From positions 25,634-89,633 of the forward strand of contig JAVKMO010000004.1 in NCBI GenBank assembly GCA_031539345.1: DNA of 64,000 nt, written 5' to 3'. Within the stretch, counting starts at the first letter, position 1; each line of letters opens with the position of its first letter. The notes under the pieces were generated by a model. The model was given only the letters and a program-made list of their open reading frames with translations. It ran no database searches and had not been told where the DNA came from. Positions 53,144 through 63,165 of this stretch are shown here, in pieces. The position numbers and the translations under genes are program-made. Origin of the DNA: JAVKMO01 sp031539345. Its GTDB lineage: Bacteria > Bacteroidota > Bacteroidia > Chitinophagales > Chitinophagaceae.

Positions 53144-53770
53144 TTAAATCTTTTCCTTAAAAAAATGTTTGTAAAAAATAATCAAAATGCCTACGCCTGT
53201 AGAAATACAAGCATCAGCAATATTGAAGATGGGACTAAAAAATTCGTAAGGTTTGCCTCCCCATATGGGAACCCATGTTGGTAAGATTGTTCTGATAATA
53301 GGGCAATAAATCATATCGACAACTTTGCCTTGCAAAAGATGTCCATAAGATTGTTGTAAAGAAAATGTTGCGGGCAATGCAGCTTCGTAAATTGTTGGGC
53401 TTTGCGTAAAAATAATGCCGTAAAAAATACTGTCAATTAAATTACCAATTGCACCAGCAAGAATAAGCGTTACTGTAAAATTGAGGAGTTTATTATTTTT
53501 AGGAAAAATATATTTCAGCACATAATATATGCCATAAATTGTTGCGAATAGGCGAAAGAGAGTGAGTATAATTTTTGCCCAAGCCCCATCACTAAATTTC
53601 AATCCATACGCCATGCCATCGTTTTCTATAAAATGAAATTTACACCATGTGCCTAAAAGGTTGATTTCTTGCCCTAACACAAAGTGTGTTTTGATATACA
53701 CTTTTAATATTTGGTCGGCAAGAATAAATAGAATAAAGAGAGATAATAAAATCCGTTTGTGTTGTGTCAT
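53144..53770 (-). CDS. lspA: lipoprotein signal peptidase II
   Basis: LspA cleaves prolipoproteins in the inner membrane. The two catalytic aspartates are in GAIGNLIDSIFYG and the following FNIADACISTGV. The NDGMAYGLKF segment matches the family's N-A-F-like loop. Four membrane spans are seen. At 208 aa it carries the extra loop between the third and fourth spans typical of Bacteroidota LspA. It sits between parB (19 bp) and dxs (10 bp). Confidence 0.94.
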   Translation of the reverse strand: MTQHKRILLSLFILFILADQILKVYIKTHFVLGQEINLLGTWCKFHFIENDGMAYGLKFSDGAWAKIILTLFRLFATIYGIYYVLKYIFPKNNKLLNFTVTLILAGAIGNLIDSIFYGIIFTQSPTIYEAALPATFSLQQSYGHLLQGKVVDMIYCPIIRTILPTWVPIWGGKPYEFFSPIFNIADACISTGVGILIIFYKHFFKEKI

Positions 53771-53789
53771 TGTATTGAATACGTCAATT

Positions 53790-54743
53790 TTAATTTAAAG
53801 TAATGCCAATTTTTTTCATCATTTCGGTTAATTCATCATTGTTAAAATAATGAATTGTAATGGTGCCTTTCTTTTTTTTGTCGTTGTGTTTAAGTTCAAC
53901 TTTAGAATTAAAAAAATGTACAAAAGCGTCTTCAATTTTTTTGTACACAGGAGACATTGAAACAATATGATTGTTATTTCCGTCTGCTTCTTGTTCGGGT
54001 TGTTTTGATAATGGAGTATTTGCCATGTCTTTGACTAAATCCTCTGTAGCACGCACAGATAATTGTTTTTCAATAATTCGATTAAAAGCAAAAAGTTGGT
54101 CTTCGATTTTTTCTAATCCACTCACGGCTCTTGCGTGTCCCATAGAAATTGAACCATTACGAACAGCAATTTGAATGCTTGGCGGAAGTTTTAATAAGCG
54201 CAAATGGTTGGTAATTGTGCTTCTTGTTGTACTCATTCGTTCTGCCAAATTCTCATGTGTCATTTGGTGTTCTTCTATCAACTGTTGATAAGACAATGCA
54301 ATTTCTATTGCATTTAAATCTGTTCGTTGCAGATTTTCTAATAGGGCTAATTCAATATTATTTTGTGTTCCTGTAACTGCACGAACATAAACGGGAATGT
54401 CTTTTAATTGAGCAATTTGTGAAGCTCTAAAACGTCTTTCGCCACTAATAATTTGATAAGTGTCGTGATTGAGTTTTTTGACTGTAATGGGTTGAATAAT
54501 GTCATGTAATTTGATAGACGAAGCCAATTCTTGCAAAGCCATTTCATCAAAATCTTTTCTTGGTTGGTCTGGATTGATTTGGATTTTTTCAAGTGAAATA
54601 CGTTGTATGCCAACGCTCCCAACGGGTTGTGCATTTGGCGTGTATTGATGTACAGATGTATTTCTTTTAATGTCTGCGTCTATATTTTGGAGTAAACTTT
54701 TTAGACCTTTTCCTACGGCTTCTTTTTTTAAATTTTGGCTCAT
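53790..54743 (-). CDS. parB: chromosome-partitioning protein ParB
   Basis: ParB binds parS sites and slides as a CTP-dependent clamp. The N-terminal CTPase motifs are PDQPRKDFD, GERRFRAS and LLENLQRTDLN. The helix-turn-helix is in the ENLAERMSTTRSTITNHLRLLKLP and MGHARAVSG segment. The end is the dimerisation domain. 317 aa, ATG at 54743. It follows parA by 19 bp. I searched for a canonical parS site in the window and found none. Confidence 0.95.
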   Translation of the reverse strand: MSQNLKKEAVGKGLKSLLQNIDADIKRNTSVHQYTPNAQPVGSVGIQRISLEKIQINPDQPRKDFDEMALQELASSIKLHDIIQPITVKKLNHDTYQIISGERRFRASQIAQLKDIPVYVRAVTGTQNNIELALLENLQRTDLNAIEIALSYQQLIEEHQMTHENLAERMSTTRSTITNHLRLLKLPPSIQIAVRNGSISMGHARAVSGLEKIEDQLFAFNRIIEKQLSVRATEDLVKDMANTPLSKQPEQEADGNNNHIVSMSPVYKKIEDAFVHFFNSKVELKHNDKKKKGTITIHYFNNDELTEMMKKIGITLN

Positions 54744-54762
54744 TACAATGAAAAATTAGAGT

Positions 54763-55533
54763 TTAAATAAGATTGTTTTTTTTCAAAATCTCTCTTGCTA
54801 AAGAAAGATAATTCTGGCTACCCATACTGTCTAAGTCAAATAAGATGACCGGTTTCCCCACACTTGGAGCTTCGCTAATTCGGGCATTTCTATGAATGAG
54901 CGTTTGAAAAACAATTTCAGAAAAATGGTCTTTTACTTCAGATACAACTTGTTTAGAAAGTCTTATGCGAGGGTCGTACATAGTAATTAAAATACCTTCT
55001 ATTTGCAACGCTTGGTTTAAACTTCCTTGCACTAATTTAATGGTGTTGAGGAGTTTTCCTAACCCTTCTAAAGCAAAAAATTCTGCTTGTACAGGAATAA
55101 TAATGCTGTCTGCGGCACAAAAAGAATTGATGGTGAGCAACCCAAGAGAAGGAGAGCAGTCAATAAAAATAAAGTCGTAATCATTACGTACTTGGTCTAA
55201 CTGGCTTTTTAATACAAATTCTCGGTCTGTGTGATTGACCATTTCTATTTCAGCACCAACCAAATCAATATGTGAAGGAACAATTTTCAATAAAGGCAAT
55301 TCAGTTTCTAACGTTACTTCTTGAATTTGTTTTTGTCCAGTAAAACAATCATAAATGCTGTATTGCACGTTGTTTAAATTCACACCTAAACCAGTTGTTG
55401 AATTGGCTTGAGGGTCGCAATCAACGAGTAATACTTTGTATTCTAAAACTGCCAATGATGCTGCCAAACTAATGGCTGTAGTGGTTTTGCCAACCCCTCC
55501 TTTTTGATTTGCAATGGCGATAATTTTTCCCAT
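54763..55533 (-). CDS. parA: chromosome-partitioning ATPase ParA
   Basis: A ParA/Soj ATPase. The deviant Walker A KGGVGKTT is at 11-18, Walker A' is VDCDPQAN, and Walker B is FIFIDCSPSLG. It drives origin segregation with ParB. 256 aa, ATG at 55533. It begins 27 bp after the gamma-glutamyltransferase stop, so it may share that transcript. Homology to chromosomal, not plasmid, ParA is supported by the linked parB and housekeeping neighbours. Confidence 0.95.
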   Translation of the reverse strand: MGKIIAIANQKGGVGKTTTAISLAASLAVLEYKVLLVDCDPQANSTTGLGVNLNNVQYSIYDCFTGQKQIQEVTLETELPLLKIVPSHIDLVGAEIEMVNHTDREFVLKSQLDQVRNDYDFIFIDCSPSLGLLTINSFCAADSIIIPVQAEFFALEGLGKLLNTIKLVQGSLNQALQIEGILITMYDPRIRLSKQVVSEVKDHFSEIVFQTLIHRNARISEAPSVGKPVILFDLDSMGSQNYLSLAREILKKNNLI

Positions 55534-55560
55534 TCTAAGATTTGGTTTTAAATAAATTTT

Positions 55561-57279
55561 TTAATATCCTATTGCTGCGTCGTCGCCTCTTTTGTCTCCA
55601 ACACCTTCTAAATTTCCATCATCAGTAACTTTAATGACTTCAACTTTGCCCATTGATTTCTTTTTTACTAAACGATACCCCATTTTTTGCAGATGGCGTT
55701 TTGCGGTTTTAGGAAAATCTTCTTCTATATCTACTACATCGGGCAACCATTGATGATGAAAACGTGGCGTATCTACAGCCGCTTTTGTGTTTTGTTGAAA
55801 ATCAATAATATTCATCATCGTTTGTACAACAGAAGTTGGAATACGTGTTCCGCCTGGACTACCAACGCTAAAATAAAATTGATTGTTTTTTAAAACAATT
55901 GTTGGCGACATTGAACTCAACATTTTTTTATGCGGAGCAATAAAATTTTGAGCTTCTCCAACGGCACCATACATATTAGAAGAACCTGCTTTAAGACTAA
56001 AGTCGTCCATTTCATTATTCAATAAAAAACCAGCACTATCAACAATTGTAAATGAACCATAATTTCCATTTAAAGTAGTCGTTACAACAACGACATTTCT
56101 ATCTTTATCTACTGCACTTAGATGGGTTGTTTCTGTGCTTTCTTGCGGCGTTCCATAGGTTGTTTTGATGCTATTGCCAGCTTGTAATGAAACAAAATCT
56201 TTTTTTATTCTTTGCGACAAATAGTGACTGTCTAAAAGTTGTTGCAGGGGCATTTTGACAAAAGCGGGGTCTCCAATATATTGTGCACGGTCAGCAAAGG
56301 CACGGCGTTCTGCTTCAATGACAAGGTGCATACTATTTGCACTATGGAGATTAAAATTAGAAACGGGCTGTTGTTCTGCCATTTTTAAAATTTGGTTGAG
56401 TACGAAGCCCCCAGAACTTGGCGGTGGCATAGCAATTACTGTATAATCTTTGCGATAATTAAAAATAAAAGGCTCACGTTCAGTAACTTGATATTGCTTT
56501 AAATCGTTCAAACTAATAATGCCTTTTTTACGTTTCATGGTTTCTACAATGAGGCGAGCGGTTGTGCCTTCATAAAATTCTTGACGACCATTTTGTCGAA
56601 TGCGTTCTAATGTTCCCGCTAAATGTGTTTGAATTAAAGTGTCGCCCTTTTTCCATTTTTTGTTTTTTATCAATGCACACGTTGTATTGAACTTTCTAAA
56701 TGTTTTTGCATAAATGTTCAACATATTCGCTTCTTTTCTAGTCAAAGCAAAACCGCCTTGAGCAAGCTGTATTGCCGGTGCAATCAATGTGTCAAAAGGT
56801 AATTTAGCATATTGTAAAGAAGCAAATAAACCTGCTACTGTACCAGGAACACCAGATGCCAAACCGCCTTTTACGGATAAATCTTCAATGACATTGCCGT
56901 CTTTATTTAAGTACATATTTTTAGTTGCCAAACTGGGTGCAACTTCTCTATAATCTAAAACTTTTGTTGTTCCATCGGCTAAACGTAAAATAAAAAATGC
57001 ACCACCGCCTAAATTTCCTGCAACAGGATAAACGACAGCCAGTGCCAATTGTGTGGCAATAATGGCATCTACAGCATTACCGCCTTTTTGTAACATCGCA
57101 ACGCCAGCAGCACTTGCCAAAGGGTGTGCCGAAACAACCATGCCATTTTTATGACGAGCATATTTTGTAATTTCATAAGAAAAAGGATTGAGCGTTTGAG
57201 CAAATACCTGTAAGGAAAGAACACACAGAAGTAAATAAGAACAACCTCGTAAATAAAATCGTTGAGCAATAAGTGTCAT
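55561..57279 (-). CDS. ggt: gamma-glutamyltransferase
   Basis: Gamma-glutamyltransferase cleaves glutathione and other gamma-glutamyl compounds in the periplasm. A signal peptide ends near LQVFAQ, the N-terminal subunit carries GMVVSAHPLASAAGVAMLQKGGNAVDA, and the autoprocessing catalytic threonine lies in ESTETTHLSAVD. The chain then continues with LNNEMDDFS and GSPGGTRIPTSV. The start is the ATG at 57279 (MTLIAQRFY); nine residues upstream would precede the signal peptide. 572 aa. It heads the parAB-lspA-dxs run. Confidence 0.95.
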   Translation of the reverse strand: MTLIAQRFYLRGCSYLLLCVLSLQVFAQTLNPFSYEITKYARHKNGMVVSAHPLASAAGVAMLQKGGNAVDAIIATQLALAVVYPVAGNLGGGAFFILRLADGTTKVLDYREVAPSLATKNMYLNKDGNVIEDLSVKGGLASGVPGTVAGLFASLQYAKLPFDTLIAPAIQLAQGGFALTRKEANMLNIYAKTFRKFNTTCALIKNKKWKKGDTLIQTHLAGTLERIRQNGRQEFYEGTTARLIVETMKRKKGIISLNDLKQYQVTEREPFIFNYRKDYTVIAMPPPSSGGFVLNQILKMAEQQPVSNFNLHSANSMHLVIEAERRAFADRAQYIGDPAFVKMPLQQLLDSHYLSQRIKKDFVSLQAGNSIKTTYGTPQESTETTHLSAVDKDRNVVVVTTTLNGNYGSFTIVDSAGFLLNNEMDDFSLKAGSSNMYGAVGEAQNFIAPHKKMLSSMSPTIVLKNNQFYFSVGSPGGTRIPTSVVQTMMNIIDFQQNTKAAVDTPRFHHQWLPDVVDIEEDFPKTAKRHLQKMGYRLVKKKSMGKVEVIKVTDDGNLEGVGDKRGDDAAIGY

Positions 57280-57314
57280 ATCATTAAAATTTAAATAAAA
57301 AATCACAGAATGGT

Positions 57315-57346
57315 CAAATCTAATTTTTTAATAAAAACACCTTAAA
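57315..57346 (-). promoter_or_regulatory. candidate promoter for ggt
   Basis: On the minus strand TAGATTTG (57322-57315) fits the -7 consensus TAnnTTTG exactly. TTTA lies 20 nt upstream (57346-57343) where TTTG is expected. The leader to the ggt ATG would be about 30 nt. Confidence 0.45.
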
Positions 57347-57371
57347 GATGTTTGTGCCGTATTTTGGAATC

Positions 57372-59303
57372 CTATGGTTGTTGAGAAAAATGCCAATTGA
57401 TAGCTTCTTTTAACCATGTTTCATACGTCGATATATCAGGCGTATAAGCAATAGGCGTATTCACTAATTGCTGGTTTGTATTTAAAATGGCATAAAGTGG
57501 TTGAGAATTATTATTGAAATTCAGAATTTGAAAATAAGTCCATTGGTCGCCAATCGTTTCAATATTTTTTTTCTCATTTTGAATATCTATTGCCAACGCC
57601 GTTTTTAATGGTGTTCTATCATCAACATATAAAGAGGCAATGATAAAATGCTCTTGTAAAAGTTTTTGTATGACAGGATGACTCCACACATTTTCTTCCA
57701 TTTTTCTACAGTTTACGCAAGCCCAACCTGTAAAATCTAATAAAATTAATTTTCCTGTTTGTGCTGATAAAGTTACAGCTTCAGAATAATTTTTCACACA
57801 CGTTAATCCTAAAATGCACTCATCCTTTGGGTTGTAGATGCTATAAAAATAAGGTGGCAAAATGCCATTGCTCAGTTTGTTATACCAAGACAATTTGTGA
57901 TAACCAAATTTTGTTGTGCCGATGAAAAAATAAATACAGCCATAGAAAATAAGGCTTGCAAATGCGATTTTAAAAGTAGAAAGAGAAATTTTTTGCTTAC
58001 GTAAAAAAGGAACAAATTGAACGAGGTATAAAAAATAAACCAATAATAAAATTGCCCACGCAGCTAAAAAAAACTCTCTTTTTAGTAATCCCCAATGTAA
58101 AACTAAATCGGCATTAGACAGAAACTTTAAGGCTAAAGCAAACTCAATTACAGCCAGAAAAATTTTTAACTCCGTCATCCAACTGCCTGATTTTGGCAAT
58201 GATTTGAGTACACGTGGAAACATCGATAATAACCCAAAAGGCAAGCCCAGGCCAGCACCAAAACCAATCAATGCAATGCTTAATGATGTGGCACCGTTGC
58301 TGTTGTTGAGCGTATTGGCAAGGAGTGTCCCCAAGATTGGACCTGTGCATGAAAAAGACACAATACACAATGTGAGTGCCATAAAAAAAACACCCGTTTT
58401 TTTTGTATGCGAAGATTTTGTTCCAGAAAAATTGACGAACCGGCTTGGTAATTGAATTTCAAAAACGCCTAAAAAAGAAATGCCAAATACAATCATCACA
58501 ACGAAGAAAAATAGATTTACGTAGGCATTTGTTGCAATATTGTTTAAAAAATCTGGGCTGATATTACTGACAAGATGAAAAGGCAAACTCAATAATCCAT
58601 AAATAGAAATAATGCTGAATGTGTAAAAAAAAGCATTGTTGAGGGCTTCTTTATTGCTTTGTGAAGAGCGGCTAAAAAATGAAATTGTTAACGGTAGCAT
58701 CGGAAAAACGCATGGCGTAAGTAAGGCAATCAAGCCCCCCAAAAAGCTGAAAAGGAATAATTGCCACCAACTATTATCAGAATCGATTGCGACTTCTTTT
58801 GCAGACTTTGTAACAAGAGGAGAGCCGAGATTGAAATTTGTTATGCGTAAATTAAAAGCCTTTAAATCAGTTTTTTTATTGATTTTAAGCGTTGTGTCTT
58901 GGGGTAAAAAGTTGGTTGAATTGAAAATGGTATAAGAAATTTTACAAGATAAGGCACTGTCTAAAATGGCGTGTTTAAAATGAAAAACAAAACGATTGGT
59001 TTGATGTAAAACTTGAATCAAACCATGATTAAAAATAGCATCATGCTGTTTGGTGAGTGATAATTCTTTTTTGAATTCGTGTAGTGGAGGATTGCCCGAA
59101 AATGAAAAAGTGATAGGTGCAACTTCTGGAATTTTAGAAATCGAATCGTAAACAAAATACCCATCAGCAACATTGTTTTTAATTTCAAGTGTTGTCGCAT
59201 TGATGATACGGTAAGACCATACGATTTGTTCATTCGCCAAAACACCATTGTGAAGTCCTAAAAAACTAAATAATAAACAAAGTAACAAAAACAAATTCTT
59301 CAT
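57372..59303 (-). CDS. thiol:disulphide interchange protein, DsbD-like
   Basis: A large membrane reductase of the DsbD family, 643 aa from the ATG at 59303. A signal peptide is followed by an N-terminal periplasmic beta domain (about residues 25-150). The CcdA-like core of eight spans has its two redox cysteines in LLTPCVFPMLPL and FSCTGPILG. A C-terminal thioredoxin domain has the CVNC active site in TGWACVNCRKMEE. It would carry electrons from cytosolic thioredoxin to periplasmic partners. The gene stands alone between ggt and the divergent glycogen-synthase-like gene. Confidence 0.93.
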   Translation of the reverse strand: MKNLFLLLCLLFSFLGLHNGVLANEQIVWSYRIINATTLEIKNNVADGYFVYDSISKIPEVAPITFSFSGNPPLHEFKKELSLTKQHDAIFNHGLIQVLHQTNRFVFHFKHAILDSALSCKISYTIFNSTNFLPQDTTLKINKKTDLKAFNLRITNFNLGSPLVTKSAKEVAIDSDNSWWQLFLFSFLGGLIALLTPCVFPMLPLTISFFSRSSQSNKEALNNAFFYTFSIISIYGLLSLPFHLVSNISPDFLNNIATNAYVNLFFFVVMIVFGISFLGVFEIQLPSRFVNFSGTKSSHTKKTGVFFMALTLCIVSFSCTGPILGTLLANTLNNSNGATSLSIALIGFGAGLGLPFGLLSMFPRVLKSLPKSGSWMTELKIFLAVIEFALALKFLSNADLVLHWGLLKREFFLAAWAILLLVYFLYLVQFVPFLRKQKISLSTFKIAFASLIFYGCIYFFIGTTKFGYHKLSWYNKLSNGILPPYFYSIYNPKDECILGLTCVKNYSEAVTLSAQTGKLILLDFTGWACVNCRKMEENVWSHPVIQKLLQEHFIIASLYVDDRTPLKTALAIDIQNEKKNIETIGDQWTYFQILNFNNNSQPLYAILNTNQQLVNTPIAYTPDISTYETWLKEAINWHFSQQP

Positions 59304-59546
59304 AACAGTCAATTTAAGTCGCCAATTTAACAACTTCGTAGATAGTGATTTGAGAACTCTTGAAAAGATAAATTTTTGTGTTGACTTGTATGCTTCAATA
59401 AAGTACTCTATTGCTTGATTTTTTAATCATAGGTAGCCAAAAAATGAGTATGAGTCGCCCTGAGAAAGGAAGGCAAAGACTTCGGTATTTTTTAGTAAAT
59501 TAGCGACGATTTAATTCGTGTTTTTATTTACAACATATCGGTTACA
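59304..59546. other. divergent promoter region
   Basis: About 240 bp between two divergently transcribed genes. It must hold both promoters, but no clean TAnnTTTG box or other element was found by eye. Confidence 0.4.
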
Positions 59547-60356
59547 ATGGCATCAAAAAAAAGAATACTCTATGTGGCTCATGAAATTTCTCCTTATTTG
59601 GAATTGACGGAATTTGCTGCACTGGTGAATAAATTGATTATCAAAGCAAATACCTCTGGGTTTGAAATTCGTTGCATTATGCCAAGGTTTAAAAGCATCA
59701 ACGAGCGTCGTCATAAATTACACGAAGTTCTCCGATTAACAGGCATCAATATTCGCTTGTCCCCCGAAGAATATCCGCTTCAAATTAAAGTGGCTTCGTT
59801 AGGTAATGCACGCGTACAAATTTATTTTTTAGAGAATGAAGATTTATTTCACCATGAAAACTTATTTCATGATGATAATGACAAATTTGACACAAATAAC
59901 GGCTTGCGGTCTTTGTTTTTTTGTAAAGGCGTTATCGAAACATTGAAAAAATTTGCTTGGCCTCCAGACATTATTCATTGCTCTGGCTGGTTATGTGGTT
60001 TTTTGCCTTTGTTAATTAAAAGGACGTATAAAAAAGAACCCGTTTTTATACCTACAAAAGTCATTTACACCATCTGCCAAGACTTTTTTAAAGAAAAATT
60101 AGAGCCTCAAACGTTAGAAATATTAAAAAAAGAATTTACTATTGACAAAAAAGACATTGAGATTTTTCAACCATTAACAAATGATGCGTTGCACCAAGGG
60201 GCTTTACATTTTTCAGATGCTGTTATGGTAGAACATGGTGCAGAAAAAAAATGGGAAACGCTATTGGCTAAACCAAAATCAAAAAAGCATTTTATTCATA
60301 CGCCAGACACAGAATCTGCTGCGGTGATGGATTTTTACAATTTAATCTCTAAATAA
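59547..60356 (+). CDS. glycogen/starch synthase-like protein, N-terminal domain only
   Basis: A 269-aa protein similar to the N-terminal Rossmann domain of GT5 glycogen synthases. It opens KRILYVAHEISPYLELTEFAALVNKL and has HCSGWLCGFLPLLIK. The ADP-glucose-binding KTGG motif of GlgA is replaced by ELTE and the whole C-terminal domain is absent. Such half-length GlgA-like proteins are common in Bacteroidota next to DUF4270 genes and may not be catalytic. It is 3 bp ahead of the DUF4270 lipoprotein gene. ATG at 59547. Confidence 0.82.
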   Translation: MASKKRILYVAHEISPYLELTEFAALVNKLIIKANTSGFEIRCIMPRFKSINERRHKLHEVLRLTGINIRLSPEEYPLQIKVASLGNARVQIYFLENEDLFHHENLFHDDNDKFDTNNGLRSLFFCKGVIETLKKFAWPPDIIHCSGWLCGFLPLLIKRTYKKEPVFIPTKVIYTICQDFFKEKLEPQTLEILKKEFTIDKKDIEIFQPLTNDALHQGALHFSDAVMVEHGAEKKWETLLAKPKSKKHFIHTPDTESAAVMDFYNLISK

Positions 60357-60359
60357 GAC

Positions 60360-61778
60360 ATGAGTATAAAATCATTTGTACTTCGTTTTATTCTACTTAT
60401 TGTAGGGTTTAATTTAGGGTGTTCAAAATTTTCTACAACAGAAATTGGGGCTAATATTGTGCCAAATTTTGGTGATAGTTTATTGATTAAAGACACTTTT
60501 ATTGAAGTGGTAACCTCTACAAGTTTAGCCTATGAAACGGATACTTCAAAATATGGGTACTACCTTAATTCAAATAAGACAAATATTCTCTATGCCACTT
60601 TGGGTACTTTTAGTGATGAAAATTTTGGCACAAAAAAAGCGACTCTTTCATTTTCTATTGTTCCCAAAACAACAGGAACACCTTTTACAGGAACCGGTAT
60701 TGTTTTAGATTCTACCGTGCTTCAATTGGCGGTTAAAACTTATTTTGGAGACACATTAACGGCAATGAAAATTAACGTCCATCAACTGACAGATTCTATA
60801 CGTAGTTCTTATTATGGGTATTATCCATTTTCTACAACCATTCCTTATAATACTACCCCTATTTCAAGCCATCAATTTAATATCAAAGACTTGAATGCAG
60901 CAGTTAAAATTCAGCCCTTACGACTTTCTTTGCCATCTTCTTTTGGTGCTCAATTTCTTCAAGCCGCAACAACTGTTTGGGATTCTGCACAAGCGTTCAG
61001 ATCTTTTTTTCGAGGCTTTGCAATTGTCCCCGATCAGGCAAATACAACAAACGCTTTTGTGCATATTAATACCGTCGATACAGGTACTGCACTTGTGTTA
61101 TATTATACATCAACAGAAAGTGGTGCTACAAGTGCAACACAAAAAAGGGTTGTTTTAAGCTTATATGATTATAGTTATACGGGTACAGTGAATACACTTA
61201 CTTGGGATAAAAGCAACGCACGCATCAGCAATTATGTAACCAATACACGCACGAATAGCGATGAGATTTTTTTGCAAACAAACCCACGAACAAAAGTAAA
61301 TGTAAGCATACCAACCTTAAATAATTTGCCTACTGATTGGCTCATTTACAAAGCAGAGTTAATAGCAAAACAAATTCCTCAAACTCTTCAAGCAAATAGC
61401 ACAAAAATTCCTCCACGATACGTTCTTGCATATATAGATTCTAGTGGCTCTTATCTGCCTATTCCAAAAGATTATACCGTAGGGTATCAATATGAAAATC
61501 AAATTTCTTATTTAGGAGGATATCGAATCGATACGGTTGATGTGAATAACCAGGCAATTTCTACTTATCGATTTAACCTTACACGCTACGTCCAAAATGT
61601 TTTATTGAAGAAAATCAATAACCAAACGATTACGCTTTCAGCTTTTAATTACGTGCCTTTTTACGATAATACAGTTGTTTATAATCAAATTGGAGGTGGT
61701 TTTGTGCGTTTGGGAGGAGGTGCAAATAGTAATGCCGATACAAAAATGCTTCTACGAATTGTTTATCGAAAACCTTAA
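60360..61778 (+). CDS. DUF4270 family lipoprotein
   Basis: A 472-aa lipoprotein. The signal ends in a lipobox-like NLGC with the lipidated cysteine at residue 21. The body is beta-rich with TEIGANIVPNFGDSLLIKDTF early on and YGYYLNSNKTNILYATLGTFSDENFG, the DUF4270 start. The C-terminal part carries RFNLTRYVQNVLLKK and LLRIVYRKP. DUF4270 is widespread in Bacteroidota and of unknown function; outer-membrane or surface location is inferred. Translationally linked to the GlgA-like gene (3-bp gap). Confidence 0.9.
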   Translation: MSIKSFVLRFILLIVGFNLGCSKFSTTEIGANIVPNFGDSLLIKDTFIEVVTSTSLAYETDTSKYGYYLNSNKTNILYATLGTFSDENFGTKKATLSFSIVPKTTGTPFTGTGIVLDSTVLQLAVKTYFGDTLTAMKINVHQLTDSIRSSYYGYYPFSTTIPYNTTPISSHQFNIKDLNAAVKIQPLRLSLPSSFGAQFLQAATTVWDSAQAFRSFFRGFAIVPDQANTTNAFVHINTVDTGTALVLYYTSTESGATSATQKRVVLSLYDYSYTGTVNTLTWDKSNARISNYVTNTRTNSDEIFLQTNPRTKVNVSIPTLNNLPTDWLIYKAELIAKQIPQTLQANSTKIPPRYVLAYIDSSGSYLPIPKDYTVGYQYENQISYLGGYRIDTVDVNNQAISTYRFNLTRYVQNVLLKKINNQTITLSAFNYVPFYDNTVVYNQIGGGFVRLGGGANSNADTKMLLRIVYRKP

Positions 61779-61864
61779 ATTGATTGTTCACTTATTCTAT
61801 AAAATAGGGGCGTTATCAATATTTTGAATGACATTTAAATTTTATTCATTTCTTATTTTTATTT

Positions 61865-63151
61865 ATGCAAGACAAACAAATCTTTGATTTAATCGACAAA
61901 GAATTACAACGACAACGCAGAGGGGTAGAATTGATTGCTTCAGAAAATTTTACCAGCCTTCAGGTAATGCAAGCATCTGGCAGTGTTTTAACCAATAAAT
62001 ATGCCGAAGGTTATCCAGGCAAAAGATATTATGGCGGTTGTGAAGTTGTAGATCAAATTGAACAATTAGCCATTGACAGATTAAAACAAATTTTTTCTTG
62101 TGAATATGCAAACGTGCAGCCCCACTCTGGTGCTCAAGCCAATGCAGCATTGATGTCTGCCATATTAAAACCCAATGACACAATTATGGGTTTAGATTTG
62201 AGTATGGGCGGTCATTTAACGCATGGTTCACCAGTGAATTTTTCTGGAAAATTATATCAAGCCATTTCTTATACCGTTAAAAAAGAAAGTGGGAGAGTAG
62301 ATTATGAAGAATTAGAGCGATTAGCACGAGAAAAAAAACCGCAATTAATTATCTGTGGAGCTTCTGCTTATAGCAGAGAATGGGATTATGAAAGGATTAG
62401 AAAAGTGGCTGATGAAATTGGTGCTTTTGTATTATGCGATATGGCACACCCCGCAGGTTTAATTGCAGCAGGACATTTGCAATCACCTTTAAAACACTGT
62501 CATTTTGTAACTTCAACAACACATAAAACTCTTCGTGGTCCGCGAGGAGGAATTATTCTGATGCACAAAGATTTTGAAAACCCTTTTGGAATCAAAAACC
62601 CTAAAGGCGACATTCGTATGATGAGTCAAATGATAGACCTTGCCGTTTTTCCTGGACAACAAGGCGGCCCATTAGAACATACCATAGCAGCAAAAGCAAT
62701 TTCTTTTGGAGAAATTTTAACACCTGATTTTAAAACCTATACAAGCCAAGTGATTGCAAATGCAAAAGCAATGGAAAAGGCTTTGTTACAAAGGAATTAC
62801 AATATTATTTCAGGAGGAACAGATAATCACTTATTGCTTATCGATTTGAGAAACAAAAATATTTCTGGCAAACAAGCCGAAAATGTTTTGGGGGAAGCCG
62901 ATATTACTCTCAATAAAAATATGGTTCCTTATGATGATAAAAGTGCCTTTGTTACTTCAGGAATACGCATAGGTACGCCAGCGATTACAACACGAGGGTT
63001 GAAAGAAAAAGACATGGAAACAATTATTGATTTTATAGACATTGTTATTCAAAACCATGCCAACGAATCCATTCTTAAAGACATCAAAACAAAAGTCAAT
63101 GCTTTAATGGCAACCTTTCCTTTGTATCCAAGTTTGAACTCAAAAAAATAG
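61865..63151 (+). CDS. glyA: serine hydroxymethyltransferase
   Basis: SHMT interconverts serine and glycine with tetrahydrofolate. Motifs are RRGVELIASENFTS, YAEGYPGKRYYGGCE, VQPHSGAQANAA, CDMAHPAGLIAAG and the PLP lysine in TTHKTLRGPRGG. 428 aa, ATG at 61865. It follows the DUF4270 gene by 86 bp and ends 15 bp before the convergent FISUMP gene. Confidence 0.97.
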   Translation: MQDKQIFDLIDKELQRQRRGVELIASENFTSLQVMQASGSVLTNKYAEGYPGKRYYGGCEVVDQIEQLAIDRLKQIFSCEYANVQPHSGAQANAALMSAILKPNDTIMGLDLSMGGHLTHGSPVNFSGKLYQAISYTVKKESGRVDYEELERLAREKKPQLIICGASAYSREWDYERIRKVADEIGAFVLCDMAHPAGLIAAGHLQSPLKHCHFVTSTTHKTLRGPRGGIILMHKDFENPFGIKNPKGDIRMMSQMIDLAVFPGQQGGPLEHTIAAKAISFGEILTPDFKTYTSQVIANAKAMEKALLQRNYNIISGGTDNHLLLIDLRNKNISGKQAENVLGEADITLNKNMVPYDDKSAFVTSGIRIGTPAITTRGLKEKDMETIIDFIDIVIQNHANESILKDIKTKVNALMATFPLYPSLNSKK

Positions 63152-63165
63152 AAAAATAGTGCTAA

